A stretch of DNA of 47,669 nt from positions 1 to 47,669 of the forward strand of contig NZ_HG942075.1 of the NCBI RefSeq assembly GCF_000612665.1, given 5' to 3'. Positions within the stretch are counted from its first letter, which is position 1; each line of letters begins with the position of its first letter. Position numbers and translations under genes: made by a program. Below, one piece after another: positions 34,554 to 44,126 of this stretch. The notes under the pieces were generated by a model, which had not been told where the DNA came from, did not search any database, and saw nothing but the letters and a program-made list of their open reading frames with translations. This DNA comes from Neobacillus dielmonensis. Its GTDB lineage: Bacteria > Bacillota > Bacilli > Bacillales > Cytobacillaceae.

Positions 34554-35461
34554 ATGGAGACATTTATGAAACAGCGGCCTGTTCCGAAGGAGTTAAAGAT
34601 CCTCCGGGCACTAAAGCCCCGAATAGTTTTACCGGAAAAAGACCGCAAGCGTTATGTGAATTTGGAGAAAGGTTATGAAGGGGAAGTGATGTTTGATGCT
34701 AGAGCGGAAGAGCTTGCAACCGATCGGTATATCCTGAATGATTTGTTGCTGGTTCCTTTCAAATTGATTCAACATTTATAACCCAAGGGACGCTTTCTTT
34801 ATACGAAGTCAAAAATTATGAAGGTGATTATTTTTATGATCCTGAAACAGATAAATTTACTTCCCGGTATAATCAAGAAATAACGAATCCCCTCCACCAA
34901 GCCGAGCGCTGCGAGATTTTGCTTCGGCAACTGCTGCATTCTAAAGGACACAAGGTGCCAATCCAATACTTCGTCGTTTTTATTAATCCAGAATTTACGC
35001 TTTATCTTCCAAAGCCTCACAAATCGATTATCCTCCCAACACAGGTAAACCCTTTTATTCGCAAATTGGCTGCGACACCTGCCAAGTTGACTGCTTCTGA
35101 TAAAAAGCTTGCTGATTTATTAATGTCTCTGCATAAAGAAGAAGACCCATATTCTCGTTTAACTTTTTATGATTTCTCTATATTGGAAAAAGGGATTGTA
35201 AGTTCATGTTGCCGGTCATTAGCTATCGTAATTTCCGATGGGTTTTGCACTTGTACAAAGTGTGGCTACAAAGAAGAGATTGATTCTGCTGTTTTAAGGA
35301 GCATTGAAGAGCTTAGATTGCTGTTTCCTGATTTAATAATTACAACAATTGGGGTTTATCAGTGGTGTGGGGAAACCGTCTCGAAAAAGACTATTAGAAG
35401 AGTTTTGAAGCAAAGTAGCAATACATTCATAAATAAAAGGAGATGGTCCTATTTTGAGTAA
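34554..35461 (+). pseudogene. Frameshifted NERD-domain protein gene
   Basis: Begins with AAAGGAGG and METFMKQRPVPKELKILRAL, then ERAEELATDRYILNDLLL-type NERD start. Near 34750 the frame breaks: the first frame stops at 34781, while the next frame continues GSFQIDSTFITQGTLSLYEVKNYEGDY, exactly the NERD nuclease-related core (Q-D, EVKN). It runs on to a C-terminal zinc-like CTKCGYKEE segment and stops at 35461. A one-base loss (or two-base gain) explains it. Either a real pseudogene or an assembly error; there is no homopolymer at the break. Confidence 0.82.
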
Positions 35462-35470
35462 ACAACTTCT

Positions 35471-35725
35471 CTTAGTTACCGCGTGGCACGCATTTTCTCC
35501 TTCGCGGGCATTTAGAGCCCTTCTTAGTTACTGTGAGACCCTCATTTTCACCTTTGCGGGCATTTAGAGCCCTTCTTAGTTACCGCGTGACCCGCATTTT
35601 CTCTTTCGCGGGCATTTAGAGCCCTTCTTAGTTACTGCGAGACCCGTATTTTTTCCTTCGCGGGCATTTAGAGCCCTTCTTAGTTACCGCGTGACCCGCA
35701 TTTTCTCTTTCACGGGTATTTTAAA
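35471..35725. repeat. 52-bp tandem repeat, 4.9 copies
   Basis: Units begin cttagttac at 35471, 35523, 35575, 35627 and 35679, exactly 52 bp apart. Most end gcatttagagccctt. Odd units read accgcgtg and even units actgtgag/actgcgag after cttagtt, so a 104-bp higher-order repeat is visible. Each unit can form a hairpin (cccgc / gcggg with a 12-base loop). No ORF uses it. It lies between the NERD pseudogene and yusE. Confidence 0.85.
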
Positions 35726-35784
35726 CTTCTCCATTGACTGCCGTCATTATGCTTTTTTAGTTAGTTTTTTCAAATAAATTATAA

Positions 35785-35813
35785 AAAGCAGATGCCCCTC
35801 GAGCATCTGCTTT
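35785..35813. terminator. Terminator after yusF–yusE
   Basis: aaagcagatgc / gcatctgcttt, 11-bp perfect stem with a 7-base loop and T-rich sequence beyond. Confidence 0.85.
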
Positions 35814-35814
35814 A

Positions 35815-36123
35815 CTAATGAAAATTCTGCTGAATTCGTTCCAATAAATAAGGAATTGAATGAAATGCGTATAAGGTTTCAATGACCTCTCCCTTTTTTA
35901 CAAACAGCAGGCAAGGGACGCTTTCAATCCTAAATTGCTCTGCCAAGTCCGGGTAAAAGTTCAGGTTCATTTTTCCCATTTCGGTATTCACCAGTTCCTC
36001 GACTACTCGGAGCATCTTACCGGCTAACTGGCAAGTCCCGCACATTGGAGTATAAAAATAAACTAATCCCGTCCCCTTATCATCGAAGAACAATTCCAAG
36101 TTATTTCGATTCCATTCATTCAT
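35815..36123 (-). CDS. yusE: Thioredoxin-like protein YusE
   Basis: A 102-aa thioredoxin-fold protein with the redox motif CGTC (C28, C31) in FYTPMCGTCQLAGK, and the cis-proline region VPCLLFVKKGE. It starts 3 bases after the yusF stop and is its operon partner. A CGTC active site differs from the CGPC of ordinary thioredoxin. Substrate unknown. Confidence 0.88.
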   Translation of the reverse strand: MNEWNRNNLELFFDDKGTGLVYFYTPMCGTCQLAGKMLRVVEELVNTEMGKMNLNFYPDLAEQFRIESVPCLLFVKKGEVIETLYAFHSIPYLLERIQQNFH

Positions 36124-36126
36124 ACA

Positions 36127-36486
36127 TCATAATCCCATTTCTAAAAATTCCTTGTGGACGTCAATATTTGCGCCCAATAACACAGTTGCCAGATGCTGCA
36201 CTGGGGCCGTTGCCACCTCGCGATACATCCGGTCAATATATAAATGCTCTGCATTCGGAAACTCGCGTTTAAACAACTTGCGGAGCTTCTCACCCGATTC
36301 ATCCGCATCCACCAGTATATAAATATCCTTGTCTTCAAGGAGATCAATCCACTCATCCAACTTGGAATGACTAATTGTTCCGTTCGTGCAAATTATGTCC
36401 AATGGCTCTTTGATAATGCTCATTACTTTGTTTTTATCTGATTTTCCTTCGACAATAAGAACTTTGTCAACATACGCATCATTCAT
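36127..36486 (-). CDS. yusF: Toprim-domain protein YusF
   Basis: A single-domain Toprim protein (about 119 aa): VLIVEGKSDKNKV carries the catalytic glutamate and ILVDADESGEKLR the DxD pair, the same fold as in ribonuclease M5 and primases. Its biochemical role is not known. I prefer the ATG at 36486 (MNDAYVDK), with AGGTG 6 bases upstream; GTG at 36495 and ATG at 36492 are alternatives. Confidence 0.85.
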   Translation of the reverse strand: MNDAYVDKVLIVEGKSDKNKVMSIIKEPLDIICTNGTISHSKLDEWIDLLEDKDIYILVDADESGEKLRKLFKREFPNAEHLYIDRMYREVATAPVQHLATVLLGANIDVHKEFLEMGL

Positions 36487-36611
36487 TTCCATCACCTGTA
36501 AAAGAAGTGGTTTACTGTTAACATATTCGAAAAGATATATTATCGTGTGCCTTCTTCTAAGTATGTTAACTATATCATTATTGTCTGGTAAAAAATAGGA
36601 TTTTGCTCAGA

Positions 36612-36851
36612 CTAGCACCAGCCACCATCATCACAGTCTGTATATTTTGCATCACGGCCCTCGGTTACCGTAACATGCTGATAAATTTTATTCTGGTCCA
36701 CTTCAAAATGATGTGACAATTCAGCATCAAGGTTCTCTTGCAACTTAATCTTGCCAATTGACTCATTATCCAAAAACAGCTCTATTTCACCATTTCGCAG
36801 CTTCCCGACAACCTGATTCGTTACATCCTTCTTCTGTTGTTTTAACACCAT
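36612..36851 (-). CDS. yusG: DUF2553 protein YusG
   Basis: A 79-aa protein of unknown function found in Bacillus at this place. It has a glycine-rich beta pattern (VVGKLRNGEIELFLDNESIGKIKL) and a CDDGGWC end with two cysteines. The ATG at 36851 follows AGGAAGG; the GTG at 36860 is within that site. Confidence 0.82.
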   Translation of the reverse strand: MVLKQQKKDVTNQVVGKLRNGEIELFLDNESIGKIKLQENLDAELSHHFEVDQNKIYQHVTVTEGRDAKYTDCDDGGWC

Positions 36852-36942
36852 TTTTTCCACCTTCCTAAAGCATGTTTATCCTTAGGTTTCCCAGAATAAC
36901 TGGAGAAAACGTGGAAAATAAAGCCTATCAACGGCAAAAGAA

Positions 36943-36966
36943 AAAAGCGCCTAAAAGGACGCTTTT
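36943..36966. terminator. gcvH terminator
   Basis: aaaagcg-cc / gg-a-cgctttt stem-loop between the gcvH stop and the yusG start, with A-rich and T-rich flanks. Confidence 0.7.
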
Positions 36967-36979
36967 CTCAAGGGCAGGG

Positions 36980-37363
36980 TTATTCTTCGTTAATCATTGC
37001 CTCATATTGTTCAGGAGTTAGCAGTTGGTCAATTTCGCTGGTGTTAGCTGGCTCTATGACAATCATCCATGCCTTTTCGTATGGAGATTCGTTGACAAAT
37101 TCTGGGCTGTCATTTAACTCCTCATTCACTTCCACAACTTTGCCGCTTACTGGAGCATATAGCTCGGATACCGTTTTAACAGACTCTACACTTCCGAACG
37201 GTTCGTTTGCTTTTAATTCCGTACCGGCCTCAGGAAGCTCAACGAAAACAATGTCTCCTAATTCATGTTGGGCAAAATCGGTAATTCCAATACGGACGCG
37301 GTTTCCTTCCACTTTTACCCATTCATGTTCTTCAGAAAAACGTAAGTCCTTTGGTACACTCAT
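36980..37363 (-). CDS. gcvH: Glycine cleavage system H protein
   Basis: Lipoyl carrier that shuttles the aminomethyl group of glycine between GcvP, GcvT and GcvL; in Bacillus it is also the lipoyl relay for other complexes. The lipoylation lysine is K63 in [14 protein letters not shown]. 127 aa with the standard EHEWVKVEG start and [12 protein letters not shown] end. GGAGGGA precedes the ATG. Its modification depends on LipA, encoded at 57. Confidence 0.97.
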   Translation of the reverse strand: MSVPKDLRFSEEHEWVKVEGNRVRIGITDFAQHELGDIVFVELPEAGTELKANEPFGSVESVKTVSELYAPVSGKVVEVNEELNDSPEFVNESPYEKAWMIVIEPANTSEIDQLLTPEQYEAMINEE

Positions 37364-37421
37364 TGGTTGATCCCTCCATTATAAATAAGATATCTAAAAC
37401 GATATCTAAAAATAACCATCG

Positions 37422-37781
37422 TTATTGTAACCAGTTTTTTTCAAACTCTTCTTCCTTAAAACCTAAAGTGACCTTGTTTCCATCTGTTACAATTGGTCGC
37501 TTGATTAGCATCCCATCGGAGGCAAGTAAATCGAGCAATTCATCTTCAGAAGCGGTCTTGAGTTTGTCCTTTACACCAAGTTCACGGTATTTTAAACCGC
37601 TCGTATTAAAAAACTTTTTCAGTTCCAATCCGCTTTTTTGATAGAACTCTTGTAGCTTCTCTCGGGATGGCGGATTCTCCACAATATGTATAGCCTCATA
37701 TGACAGTTGATGCTCATCCAGCCACTTCTTAGCGTTTCGGCATGTGCCACACTTCGGATACCAGTAAAACGTCAAAGACAA
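37422..37781 (-). CDS. yusI: Spx/ArsC-family protein YusI
   Basis: About 119 aa in the ArsC/Spx superfamily, with CGTC (C11, C14) in FYWYPKCGTCRNAKKWL and RPIVTDGNKVTLGFKEEEF at the end. It may be a thiol reductase or regulator; its role is not known. I prefer the TTG at 37781 (MSLTFYWYPKC), 7 bases after AAAGGCGG; a GTG at 37790 overlaps that site. Confidence 0.85.
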   Translation of the reverse strand: MSLTFYWYPKCGTCRNAKKWLDEHQLSYEAIHIVENPPSREKLQEFYQKSGLELKKFFNTSGLKYRELGVKDKLKTASEDELLDLLASDGMLIKRPIVTDGNKVTLGFKEEEFEKNWLQ

Positions 37782-37923
37782 TTCGTTCACCGCCTTTTAC
37801 CTTTTATCACCTACAACACTAAAATCTTACCACAACGATTTGCAAATTCCTATTCAACAAAACTTGTTCTATGATTATTTTTCGACAATATCATTAAAAA
37901 TCCCTCTATTCAAAATGAACAAA

Positions 37924-37946
37924 GTCCCTTTCACATGGAAAGGGAC
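37924..37946. terminator. fad operon terminator
   Basis: gtcccttt / aaagggac stem with a 7-base loop, 10 bases after the fadE stop; only a weak T-run follows. Confidence 0.65.
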
Positions 37947-37955
37947 CGTAATCAA

Positions 37956-39737
37956 TTAAACGATGTAGCGTTCAGCTTCGATTAATACATCAGCTGCTTC
38001 GCGTTTCTTAGCAATTACATTAATTGGTGTATGGCGGGTAAATTTGCGCAATGAAGTCAACATCATTCTTAATGTGTCGCCTTGCTCAACGGCTACTAGA
38101 GATTCTTTGGCAATCGCCTCAATATTATTAAAAGCTTCTTGGCAGAAAATTTGTGTGTAAAGAAGCTTTTGTTTATTTTTATCTAATCCATCTTTGGCAA
38201 TCGCTTTTTCCGTCCGCAACACAACAGATTCCATAGCATAGACAAAGGATGTAATATCGGCAATGTTAGCCAAGACTTCTTGTTCTTGCTCTAGCTTTTT
38301 GCCATATTTCTGGGCAGCAAGACCTGCTGCAAGTAAGGTAATTTTCTTGGCATTTCTTACAAGATATTTTTCTTGTGCCAGCGGCTCATCGCCTGGCTCT
38401 TCTGGCATCATCATCATCAACTCTTCTTGAAGTGCCATTGCTTTTTGGAATAGTGGAAGCTCACCTTTTATTGCCTTTTTCACAAGTGTGCCAGGAACAA
38501 GCAGGCGGTTGATTTCGTTTGTTCCTTCAAAAATACGCTGAATGCGGGCGTCACGGTAGGCTCTTTCGATTGGATACTCCTGCATAAAGCCGTATCCGCC
38601 GTGAATTTGCACGCCTTCATCCACAACATGAGCTAATACTTCACTGGCGAAGAATTTATTGAGCGAGCACTCAATTGCATATTCGGCAATAGAATTAGCC
38701 AGTTTCTTAATGTCTTTTGTTTCTTCTGTTGAAAGCTTGCCTTGGTTTTCTTCATATAAACCGATTGTCCGGTAAACAGAGCTTTCAGCAGCATATATTT
38801 CGGATGCCAGTGTACCGAATTTTTCTTTTGTTAAATTGAATTGTGAAATAGGTGTTTTAAACTGCTGACGGCCATTGGCATATTTAATCGTCATTTCAAG
38901 AGCTTTTTTAGAACCGCCGACAGCACCGACAGCTAGCTTATAACGACCAATATTTAAGATGTTAAAAGCAATGACGTGGCCTTTGCCGATTTCACCTAAT
39001 AGGTTTTCTACAGGCACAGGGACATCTTCTAAAATAAGTGTGCGAGTAGAGGAGCTCTTAATCCCCATTTTCTTCTCTTCAGCACCAGTCGATACGCCAG
39101 GAAGATCACGGTCAACAATGAACGCTGTAAATTGTTCGCCGTCAATTTTTGCATAAACAACGAAAACATCAGCGAAGCCAGCATTGGTGATCCATTGTTT
39201 TTCACCGTTTAAGATGTAGTGTGTGCCTTCTGCATTCAATTTAGCTGTCGTTCTAGCGCCAAGTGCATCTGAACCGGAACCTGGCTCGGTCAATGCATAA
39301 GCTGCTAATTTTTCACCAGAAGCAAGCTTTGGAAGGTAGCGTTTCTTTTGGTCCTCGTTTCCGAAAAGAACGATAGGCAGGGAACCTATTCCTACATGAG
39401 CGCCGTGGGACAGGGCAAAACCGCCGCCGCCAGCCATTGCTTCAGTAATAAGAGAAGAAGTAACTTTATCTAAACCTAATCCCTCGTACTCTTCTGGAAC
39501 ATCGGCTGCTAAGAGGCCAAGTTCTCCAGCTTCTTTTAGAAGTTTAACCGTAATGTCAAACTCATGGTTTTCTAATTTTTCAAGCACGGGCTGGACTTCT
39601 TTTTCAACAAAATCTTCTGCCGTTTTGGCAATCATTAAATGTTCTTCAGTGAAATCTTCTGGAGTAAACAGTTGATCGCACGTAATATCCTCAACTAAAA
39701 AGCTTCCGCCTTTGACAACTTTTTTTGTTTCTGTCAT
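37956..39737 (-). CDS. fadE: Acyl-CoA dehydrogenase FadE
   Basis: FAD enzyme for the first oxidation of fatty acid beta-oxidation. 593 aa: the acyl-CoA dehydrogenase core (residues ~30–420, with YALTEPGSGSDALG and GGYGFMQEYPIERAYRDARIQRIFEGTNEI) plus a C-terminal helical extension found in YusJ-type enzymes. AGGAGGAAT precedes the ATG. Last gene of fadN-fadA-fadE. Confidence 0.95.
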   Translation of the reverse strand: MTETKKVVKGGSFLVEDITCDQLFTPEDFTEEHLMIAKTAEDFVEKEVQPVLEKLENHEFDITVKLLKEAGELGLLAADVPEEYEGLGLDKVTSSLITEAMAGGGGFALSHGAHVGIGSLPIVLFGNEDQKKRYLPKLASGEKLAAYALTEPGSGSDALGARTTAKLNAEGTHYILNGEKQWITNAGFADVFVVYAKIDGEQFTAFIVDRDLPGVSTGAEEKKMGIKSSSTRTLILEDVPVPVENLLGEIGKGHVIAFNILNIGRYKLAVGAVGGSKKALEMTIKYANGRQQFKTPISQFNLTKEKFGTLASEIYAAESSVYRTIGLYEENQGKLSTEETKDIKKLANSIAEYAIECSLNKFFASEVLAHVVDEGVQIHGGYGFMQEYPIERAYRDARIQRIFEGTNEINRLLVPGTLVKKAIKGELPLFQKAMALQEELMMMMPEEPGDEPLAQEKYLVRNAKKITLLAAGLAAQKYGKKLEQEQEVLANIADITSFVYAMESVVLRTEKAIAKDGLDKNKQKLLYTQIFCQEAFNNIEAIAKESLVAVEQGDTLRMMLTSLRKFTRHTPINVIAKKREAADVLIEAERYIV

Positions 39738-39797
39738 GAATAATTCCTCCTAATTTATTTAGATTGGGGCGCTCCTCAGAGGAACACCCCTCCAGGC

Positions 39798-40973
39798 TTA
39801 CAATAATTCAAATACGCCAGCGGCACCCATTCCGCCGCCAATACACATGGTGACCACACCGAATTGCTGTTGTCTGCGTCTTAATTCATGAAGAAGTGTT
39901 AAGGTCAGCTTCGCTCCCGTACATCCTAGCGGATGACCTAGAGCGATGGCACCGCCATTGACATTGACTTTCTCCTCATCCAGTCCCAATTCGCGAATGA
40001 CTTGAATAGATTGGGAAGCAAAGGCTTCGTTCAATTCAAATAAATCGATATCGGAAACCTCGAGTCCAGCAAGCTTCAATGCTTTTGGCACGGCTACGAT
40101 TGGTCCAATTCCCATTACTTCAGGCGGCACTCCGCCAACGGCAAAGGATCTGAATCGAGCTAATGGCTTCAAACCAAGCGATTCGGCTTTTTCTCGGTCC
40201 ATGACCATCACAGCTGCAGCACCGTCACTTGTTTGCGAGGCGTTACCCGCTGTTACGGAGCCTGTTACAGAGAAGGCCGGGCGCAGTTTGGCTAACGTTT
40301 CCAGGTTGGTGTTCGGACGAACCCCTTCATCCTGTGAAAATTGGAATGTTTTTTCAACCAGCTTGTTGTCCCTTCCAACCGAGCGGATGGTCACGTCAAC
40401 CGGGACAATTTCATCTACGAATTTCCCTTCTTGAATCGCTTTATAGGCGCGCTGATGACTTCTTACTGCAAAGGCATCCTGTTCTTCACGGCTGATGCCA
40501 TATCTTTTTGCCACTTCTTCGGCTGTATGCCCCATTCCCATATAATATTCGGGAGCTGTTTCTACTAATTTTGCATTTGGCCGAAGTACGTGTCCGCCCA
40601 TTGGCAGCAGGCTCATCGATTCAACCCCGCCAGCGATTGCCGTATCGGTATGGCCCAACATGACGCTTTGCGCTGCATAGGCAATGGCCTGCAGGCCGGA
40701 GGAACAGAATCGGTTTACCGTGATGGCGGGAACTGTATCAGGCAGTCCTGCAAGGGCCCCAATATTTCTGGCTACGTTCATCCCCTGCTCAGCTTCTGGG
40801 GTGGCACAGCCTATGACTAAATCATCGATATTTCCTTCGTAATTTCCGGCACGCTTCAACGTCTCCTTCACGACCAATGCACCGAGGTCGTCAGGACGGA
40901 CCGCCGCAAGCGATCCTTTTTTCGCTTTGCCGACCGGGGTTCTTGCACCGGCAACGATTACCGCTTCTCTCAT
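39798..40973 (-). CDS. fadA: Acetyl-CoA C-acyltransferase (thiolase) FadA
   Basis: 3-ketoacyl-CoA thiolase, last step of each beta-oxidation round. Active-site cysteine in [19 protein letters not shown] and the C-terminal [10 protein letters not shown] and CIGGGMGAA motifs are intact. 391 aa from the ATG at 40973, which follows AGAGAGGGAA; the longer open frame adds 13 residues without support. Confidence 0.96.
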   Translation of the reverse strand: MREAVIVAGARTPVGKAKKGSLAAVRPDDLGALVVKETLKRAGNYEGNIDDLVIGCATPEAEQGMNVARNIGALAGLPDTVPAITVNRFCSSGLQAIAYAAQSVMLGHTDTAIAGGVESMSLLPMGGHVLRPNAKLVETAPEYYMGMGHTAEEVAKRYGISREEQDAFAVRSHQRAYKAIQEGKFVDEIVPVDVTIRSVGRDNKLVEKTFQFSQDEGVRPNTNLETLAKLRPAFSVTGSVTAGNASQTSDGAAAVMVMDREKAESLGLKPLARFRSFAVGGVPPEVMGIGPIVAVPKALKLAGLEVSDIDLFELNEAFASQSIQVIRELGLDEEKVNVNGGAIALGHPLGCTGAKLTLTLLHELRRRQQQFGVVTMCIGGGMGAAGVFELL

Positions 40974-41054
40974 GAAAGTTCCCTCTCTTTCTATCATGTT
41001 TAAAAAATACAAATCTATTTTTCAAAAGGGGCAATTTACTGCCCCTGACCTGAC

Positions 41055-43442
41055 CTAGTTTCTTAACGGTTTGCCTTTTAACAGCATGTGCTGCATCCGC
41101 TGCTGTGTCTTCGGCTCACGGATTAAGCTTAGGAATGCTTCTCTTTCGAGATCCAATAAGTACTGCTCATCGACTTCAGTGCCATATGGGACCTTACCGC
41201 CGGCAATGACATAGGCAATCTTTTTAGCAATTTTCATATCGTGATCGGATAGATATCCTGAAAGCCGCATTCCTTCCGCGCCTAACAGCAGGGTTGCATA
41301 ACCTGGTTCACCAACAACAGGAACTTTTCGGCGTACTCTTGGTTTATAGCCTTGTTCATGTAAGGCAAGTACAGCTTGCTTGGCATCATATAGCTGATGA
41401 TCGCTGTTGATGCTGATTCCATCAGCAGCACTTAAGAAATTATTATCCCGTGCTTCTGCTGCTGAAGTGGAAACCTTAGCTGTAGCAATCGTTTCAAATA
41501 CTTTGTTGGCGACTGCCTGCAGGTCAACCTGCACTCCGTTTGGAAGGCCTTCTAAGTGTTTAATATATAATTCTTTGTTTCCACCGCCGCCCGGAAGCAA
41601 TCCAACTCCAACTTCGACAAGACCCATGTAGGTTTCGGAGGAAGCTTGGATTTTGGATGCTGGCAGACATACTTCCGCACCGCCACCGAGTGTCATGGAA
41701 AATGGTGCTGCAACCACCGGCTTTGAGCTGTATTTTACTTTCAGCATCGCACTGTGAAGCTGGCGTACAACCATATCGAGCTCGTCATAATTGTCGTCTT
41801 GGGCTTCCATCAGCATCATTGCCAGGTTAGCACCGACACAGAAATTTTTGCCTTGATTACCAATAACCAAGCCTTTATAATTCTTCTCTACTTCATCAAT
41901 GGCAAAGTTAATCATTTGAATCGTATCGAAACCAAGCGCATTGTTAGGGGAATGGAATTCAAGCAGCGCTACACCGTCGCCAATATCAATAAGGCTCGCA
42001 CCGCTGTTCTTTTTAATAACCCCTTTTTGCTTTTTAAGCTTTTTAAGATCAATGACTTTTGGATTAAATTCGACCAGCTTGTATTCACCGTGATCGTAGA
42101 AGTAAAGCTCACCATCTTCTTCTTTGTAGAAGGAAGTAAAACCTTTTTCCAGCATTTCTAAAACCCAGGCTGGAACATCTATACCCGATTCCTGCATTTT
42201 TTGGACTGACTTTTCTATACCAATCGCATCCCATGTTTCAAATGGACCCATCTCCCAGCCAAAGCCCCACTTCATAGCGCGGTCGATGGCGACGATATCA
42301 TCAGCGATTTCGCCTAACAGCTTTGCTGAGTAAACGATATTTTGCGTAAATGTAGTCCATAAAAATTGTCCAGCCTTATCATTTGCATAAACAAGCGCCT
42401 TCAATTTATTGGCTGTACCTTTTTCTTGCTTGGCAAGCTCAATGGAAGGTGCAGACAGTTTTTTACGAGGGCCATATTCTAATGTATTTGGATCTAGTTC
42501 TAAAATTTCCTTGCCTTTTTTCAAAAAGAATCCTTGGCCAGTTTTGCTTCCCAGCCAGCCATTTTCAATCATCTTATTTAAAAATTCCGGTACCTTAAAG
42601 ACTTCTTTTTCTTCGCCTTCAACCTTTTCGTATACGTTGCCGGCGACATGATAGAACGTATCTAACCCGACTACATCCAATGTTCGGAAGGTAGCACTTT
42701 TTGCACGGCCGATCAGCGGGCCTGTAATCGAATCAACTTCACCTACACTTAGCTCGGCTTTCATCATCTCTCGAACAGTGACAAGAAGACCATAGGTACC
42801 GATGCGGTTCGCTATGAAGTTTGGTGTATCTTTTGCTACAACTACTCCTTTACCTAATACATCTTCACCAAAGGTTTTCATAAAGGATAGAACTTCCGGG
42901 TCTGTGTATTGAGTTGGGATTACTTCAAGCAATTTTAGGTAGCGTGGTGGATTAAAGAAGTGTGTGCCAAGGAAGTGCTTTTGAAAGTCTTCGGAACGGC
43001 CTTCCACCATTGCTTCCACTGAAATTCCAGAGGTGTTGGAGCTTATAATACTTCCAGGTTTCCGGAATTGGTCTACTTTCTCAAATACTTGTTTTTTTAC
43101 ATTTAGGTTTTCAACCACCACTTCGATTACCCAGTCGACATCTTTCAGCTTAACTAGGTCATCCTCCAGGTTGCCTGCTTCAATTAGGGCAATATTTTTC
43201 TTTGATGTCAGGGGTGCAGGCTTTTGCTTCAATAGTTTTTGAATATTGGCGGCACTGATACGATTGCGTACCTGTTTGTCCTCCAAAGTGAGTCCTTTTG
43301 CCGCTTCTTCTTTTGTCAATTCCCGTGGAACAATATCGAGCAGCAGTGTCGGAATACCGATATTGGCCAGATGGGCAGCAATTCCTGATCCCATTACGCC
43401 GGATCCTAGTACAGCCGCTTTTTTAATTAGTTGGTTCAACAT
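41055..43442 (-). CDS. fadN: 3-hydroxyacyl-CoA dehydrogenase / enoyl-CoA hydratase FadN
   Basis: Two-activity beta-oxidation enzyme of about 795 aa. The NAD-binding dehydrogenase part comes first (GSGVMGSGIAAHLANIG, then HFFNPPRYLKLLEVIPT), and an enoyl-CoA hydratase part (GANLAMMLMEAQ, GGGAEVCLPA, PGGGG) follows from about residue 480. The ATG at 43442 has AGGGGGAG 6 bases upstream; the longer frame crosses the FadR operator and is not coding. First gene of the fad operon. Confidence 0.95.
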   Translation of the reverse strand: MLNQLIKKAAVLGSGVMGSGIAAHLANIGIPTLLLDIVPRELTKEEAAKGLTLEDKQVRNRISAANIQKLLKQKPAPLTSKKNIALIEAGNLEDDLVKLKDVDWVIEVVVENLNVKKQVFEKVDQFRKPGSIISSNTSGISVEAMVEGRSEDFQKHFLGTHFFNPPRYLKLLEVIPTQYTDPEVLSFMKTFGEDVLGKGVVVAKDTPNFIANRIGTYGLLVTVREMMKAELSVGEVDSITGPLIGRAKSATFRTLDVVGLDTFYHVAGNVYEKVEGEEKEVFKVPEFLNKMIENGWLGSKTGQGFFLKKGKEILELDPNTLEYGPRKKLSAPSIELAKQEKGTANKLKALVYANDKAGQFLWTTFTQNIVYSAKLLGEIADDIVAIDRAMKWGFGWEMGPFETWDAIGIEKSVQKMQESGIDVPAWVLEMLEKGFTSFYKEEDGELYFYDHGEYKLVEFNPKVIDLKKLKKQKGVIKKNSGASLIDIGDGVALLEFHSPNNALGFDTIQMINFAIDEVEKNYKGLVIGNQGKNFCVGANLAMMLMEAQDDNYDELDMVVRQLHSAMLKVKYSSKPVVAAPFSMTLGGGAEVCLPASKIQASSETYMGLVEVGVGLLPGGGGNKELYIKHLEGLPNGVQVDLQAVANKVFETIATAKVSTSAAEARDNNFLSAADGISINSDHQLYDAKQAVLALHEQGYKPRVRRKVPVVGEPGYATLLLGAEGMRLSGYLSDHDMKIAKKIAYVIAGGKVPYGTEVDEQYLLDLEREAFLSLIREPKTQQRMQHMLLKGKPLRN

Positions 43443-43463
43443 TGTCTCCCCCTTCAGAATTTT

Positions 43464-43481
43464 TGAATGAATACTCATTCA
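43464..43481 (-). promoter_or_regulatory. FadR-type operator of fadN-fadA-fadE
   Basis: TGAATGA-ATAC-TCATTCA, a perfect 7-bp-arm inverted repeat just upstream of fadN. It matches the Bacillus FadR (YsiA) consensus, whose repressor lets go on binding long-chain acyl-CoA. A half site (tgaatgag) at 43504–43511 lies further upstream. Confidence 0.88.
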
Positions 43482-43589
43482 TTTTTTACTTAAAAAAAAT
43501 AAGCTGAATGAGTTTTACTACTAATAACTATAAAATATTTCAAAAAATTGTGCAATCGGTAAATGTGGAAAATTGAAATTTTTTTGACA

Positions 43590-43930
43590 AATGCAAGAAA
43601 AGCGGAAACGCTCCGGTCAGCGCCGTATGAGCTGGAGGGCTCCAACTCTGATAAGTGAAAGCTCGCTGACTGGCAACCCGTTAGGCGAATGCAGAGGCGT
43701 AGTTAGTTGAACTTATGTGTTCGGAATTTTTGAGAAAAAAACTCCTATTTAGCTAAAGGAAACACGAAGAGCAGAAGGTGCATTCGTACTTGACTTATCG
43801 TAGGACGGAGACCGAAGGACGCTAGGGCGTTCCTCGAAATAGCTATCGCTTTTTCTTCGTGCAATTCTAAGCTGCCAAGCTTCCCTTGGTGCAGGACAAT
43901 TCTTAAAGTCAATATATAAAGTCCAATAGT
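43590..43930. repeat. Dispersed Bacillaceae-type intergenic repeat
   Basis: No credible gene. GC content is higher than the flanks and it carries nested inverted pairs: gtcagcg (43616–43622) / cgctgac (43664–43670), and cacgaaga near 43762 / tcttcgtg near 43855. The ctggaggg, ctgactggcaac and gacgctagggcg phrases are ones I recall from repeated non-coding elements of Bacillus genomes; that memory cannot be checked here. Confidence 0.5.
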
Positions 43931-43961
43931 AATGGGCAATCTACAAGATGAGGTGATAATA

Positions 43962-44093
43962 ATGGCGAAAATGAAGAAGAACCCTTCTAAAGCTGGGGTT
44001 AGTGCAGCCAGTGTGAAAGGGAATGCAGGTCCTGGCCGTGAAGCAAGCGGTGTCGATAAACAAAACAGCCAAAACAGTCAGTATAAACGCTAA
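43962..44093 (+). CDS. yuzL: YuzL family protein (43 aa)
   Basis: A very small basic protein starting MAKMKKNPSKAGVSAASVKG and ending in a glutamine/serine-rich tail (KQNSQNSQYKR), as in Bacillus YuzL. GAGGTGA lies 6–7 bases before the ATG. Function unknown; the composition recalls small spore proteins. Its place between fad genes and yusN agrees with B. subtilis. A terminator follows at once. Confidence 0.82.
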   Translation: MAKMKKNPSKAGVSAASVKGNAGPGREASGVDKQNSQNSQYKR

Positions 44094-44126
44094 AAAAACA
44101 GGCTGGGATGCCTGTTTTTATTTTTT
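44093..44126. terminator. Bidirectional terminator yuzL / yusN
   Basis: aaaaaacaggc / gcctgttttt stem with a 6-base loop and a T-run. It covers the stop codons of both converging genes. Confidence 0.85.

Noticed and set aside
35471..35725. CRISPR array
   Set aside because: The 52-bp units are contiguous without unique spacers and no cas gene is present.
43745..43939. 64-aa minus-strand open frame
   Set aside because: It has no ribosome binding site and lies inside a structured repeat; the sequence looks like chance coding.
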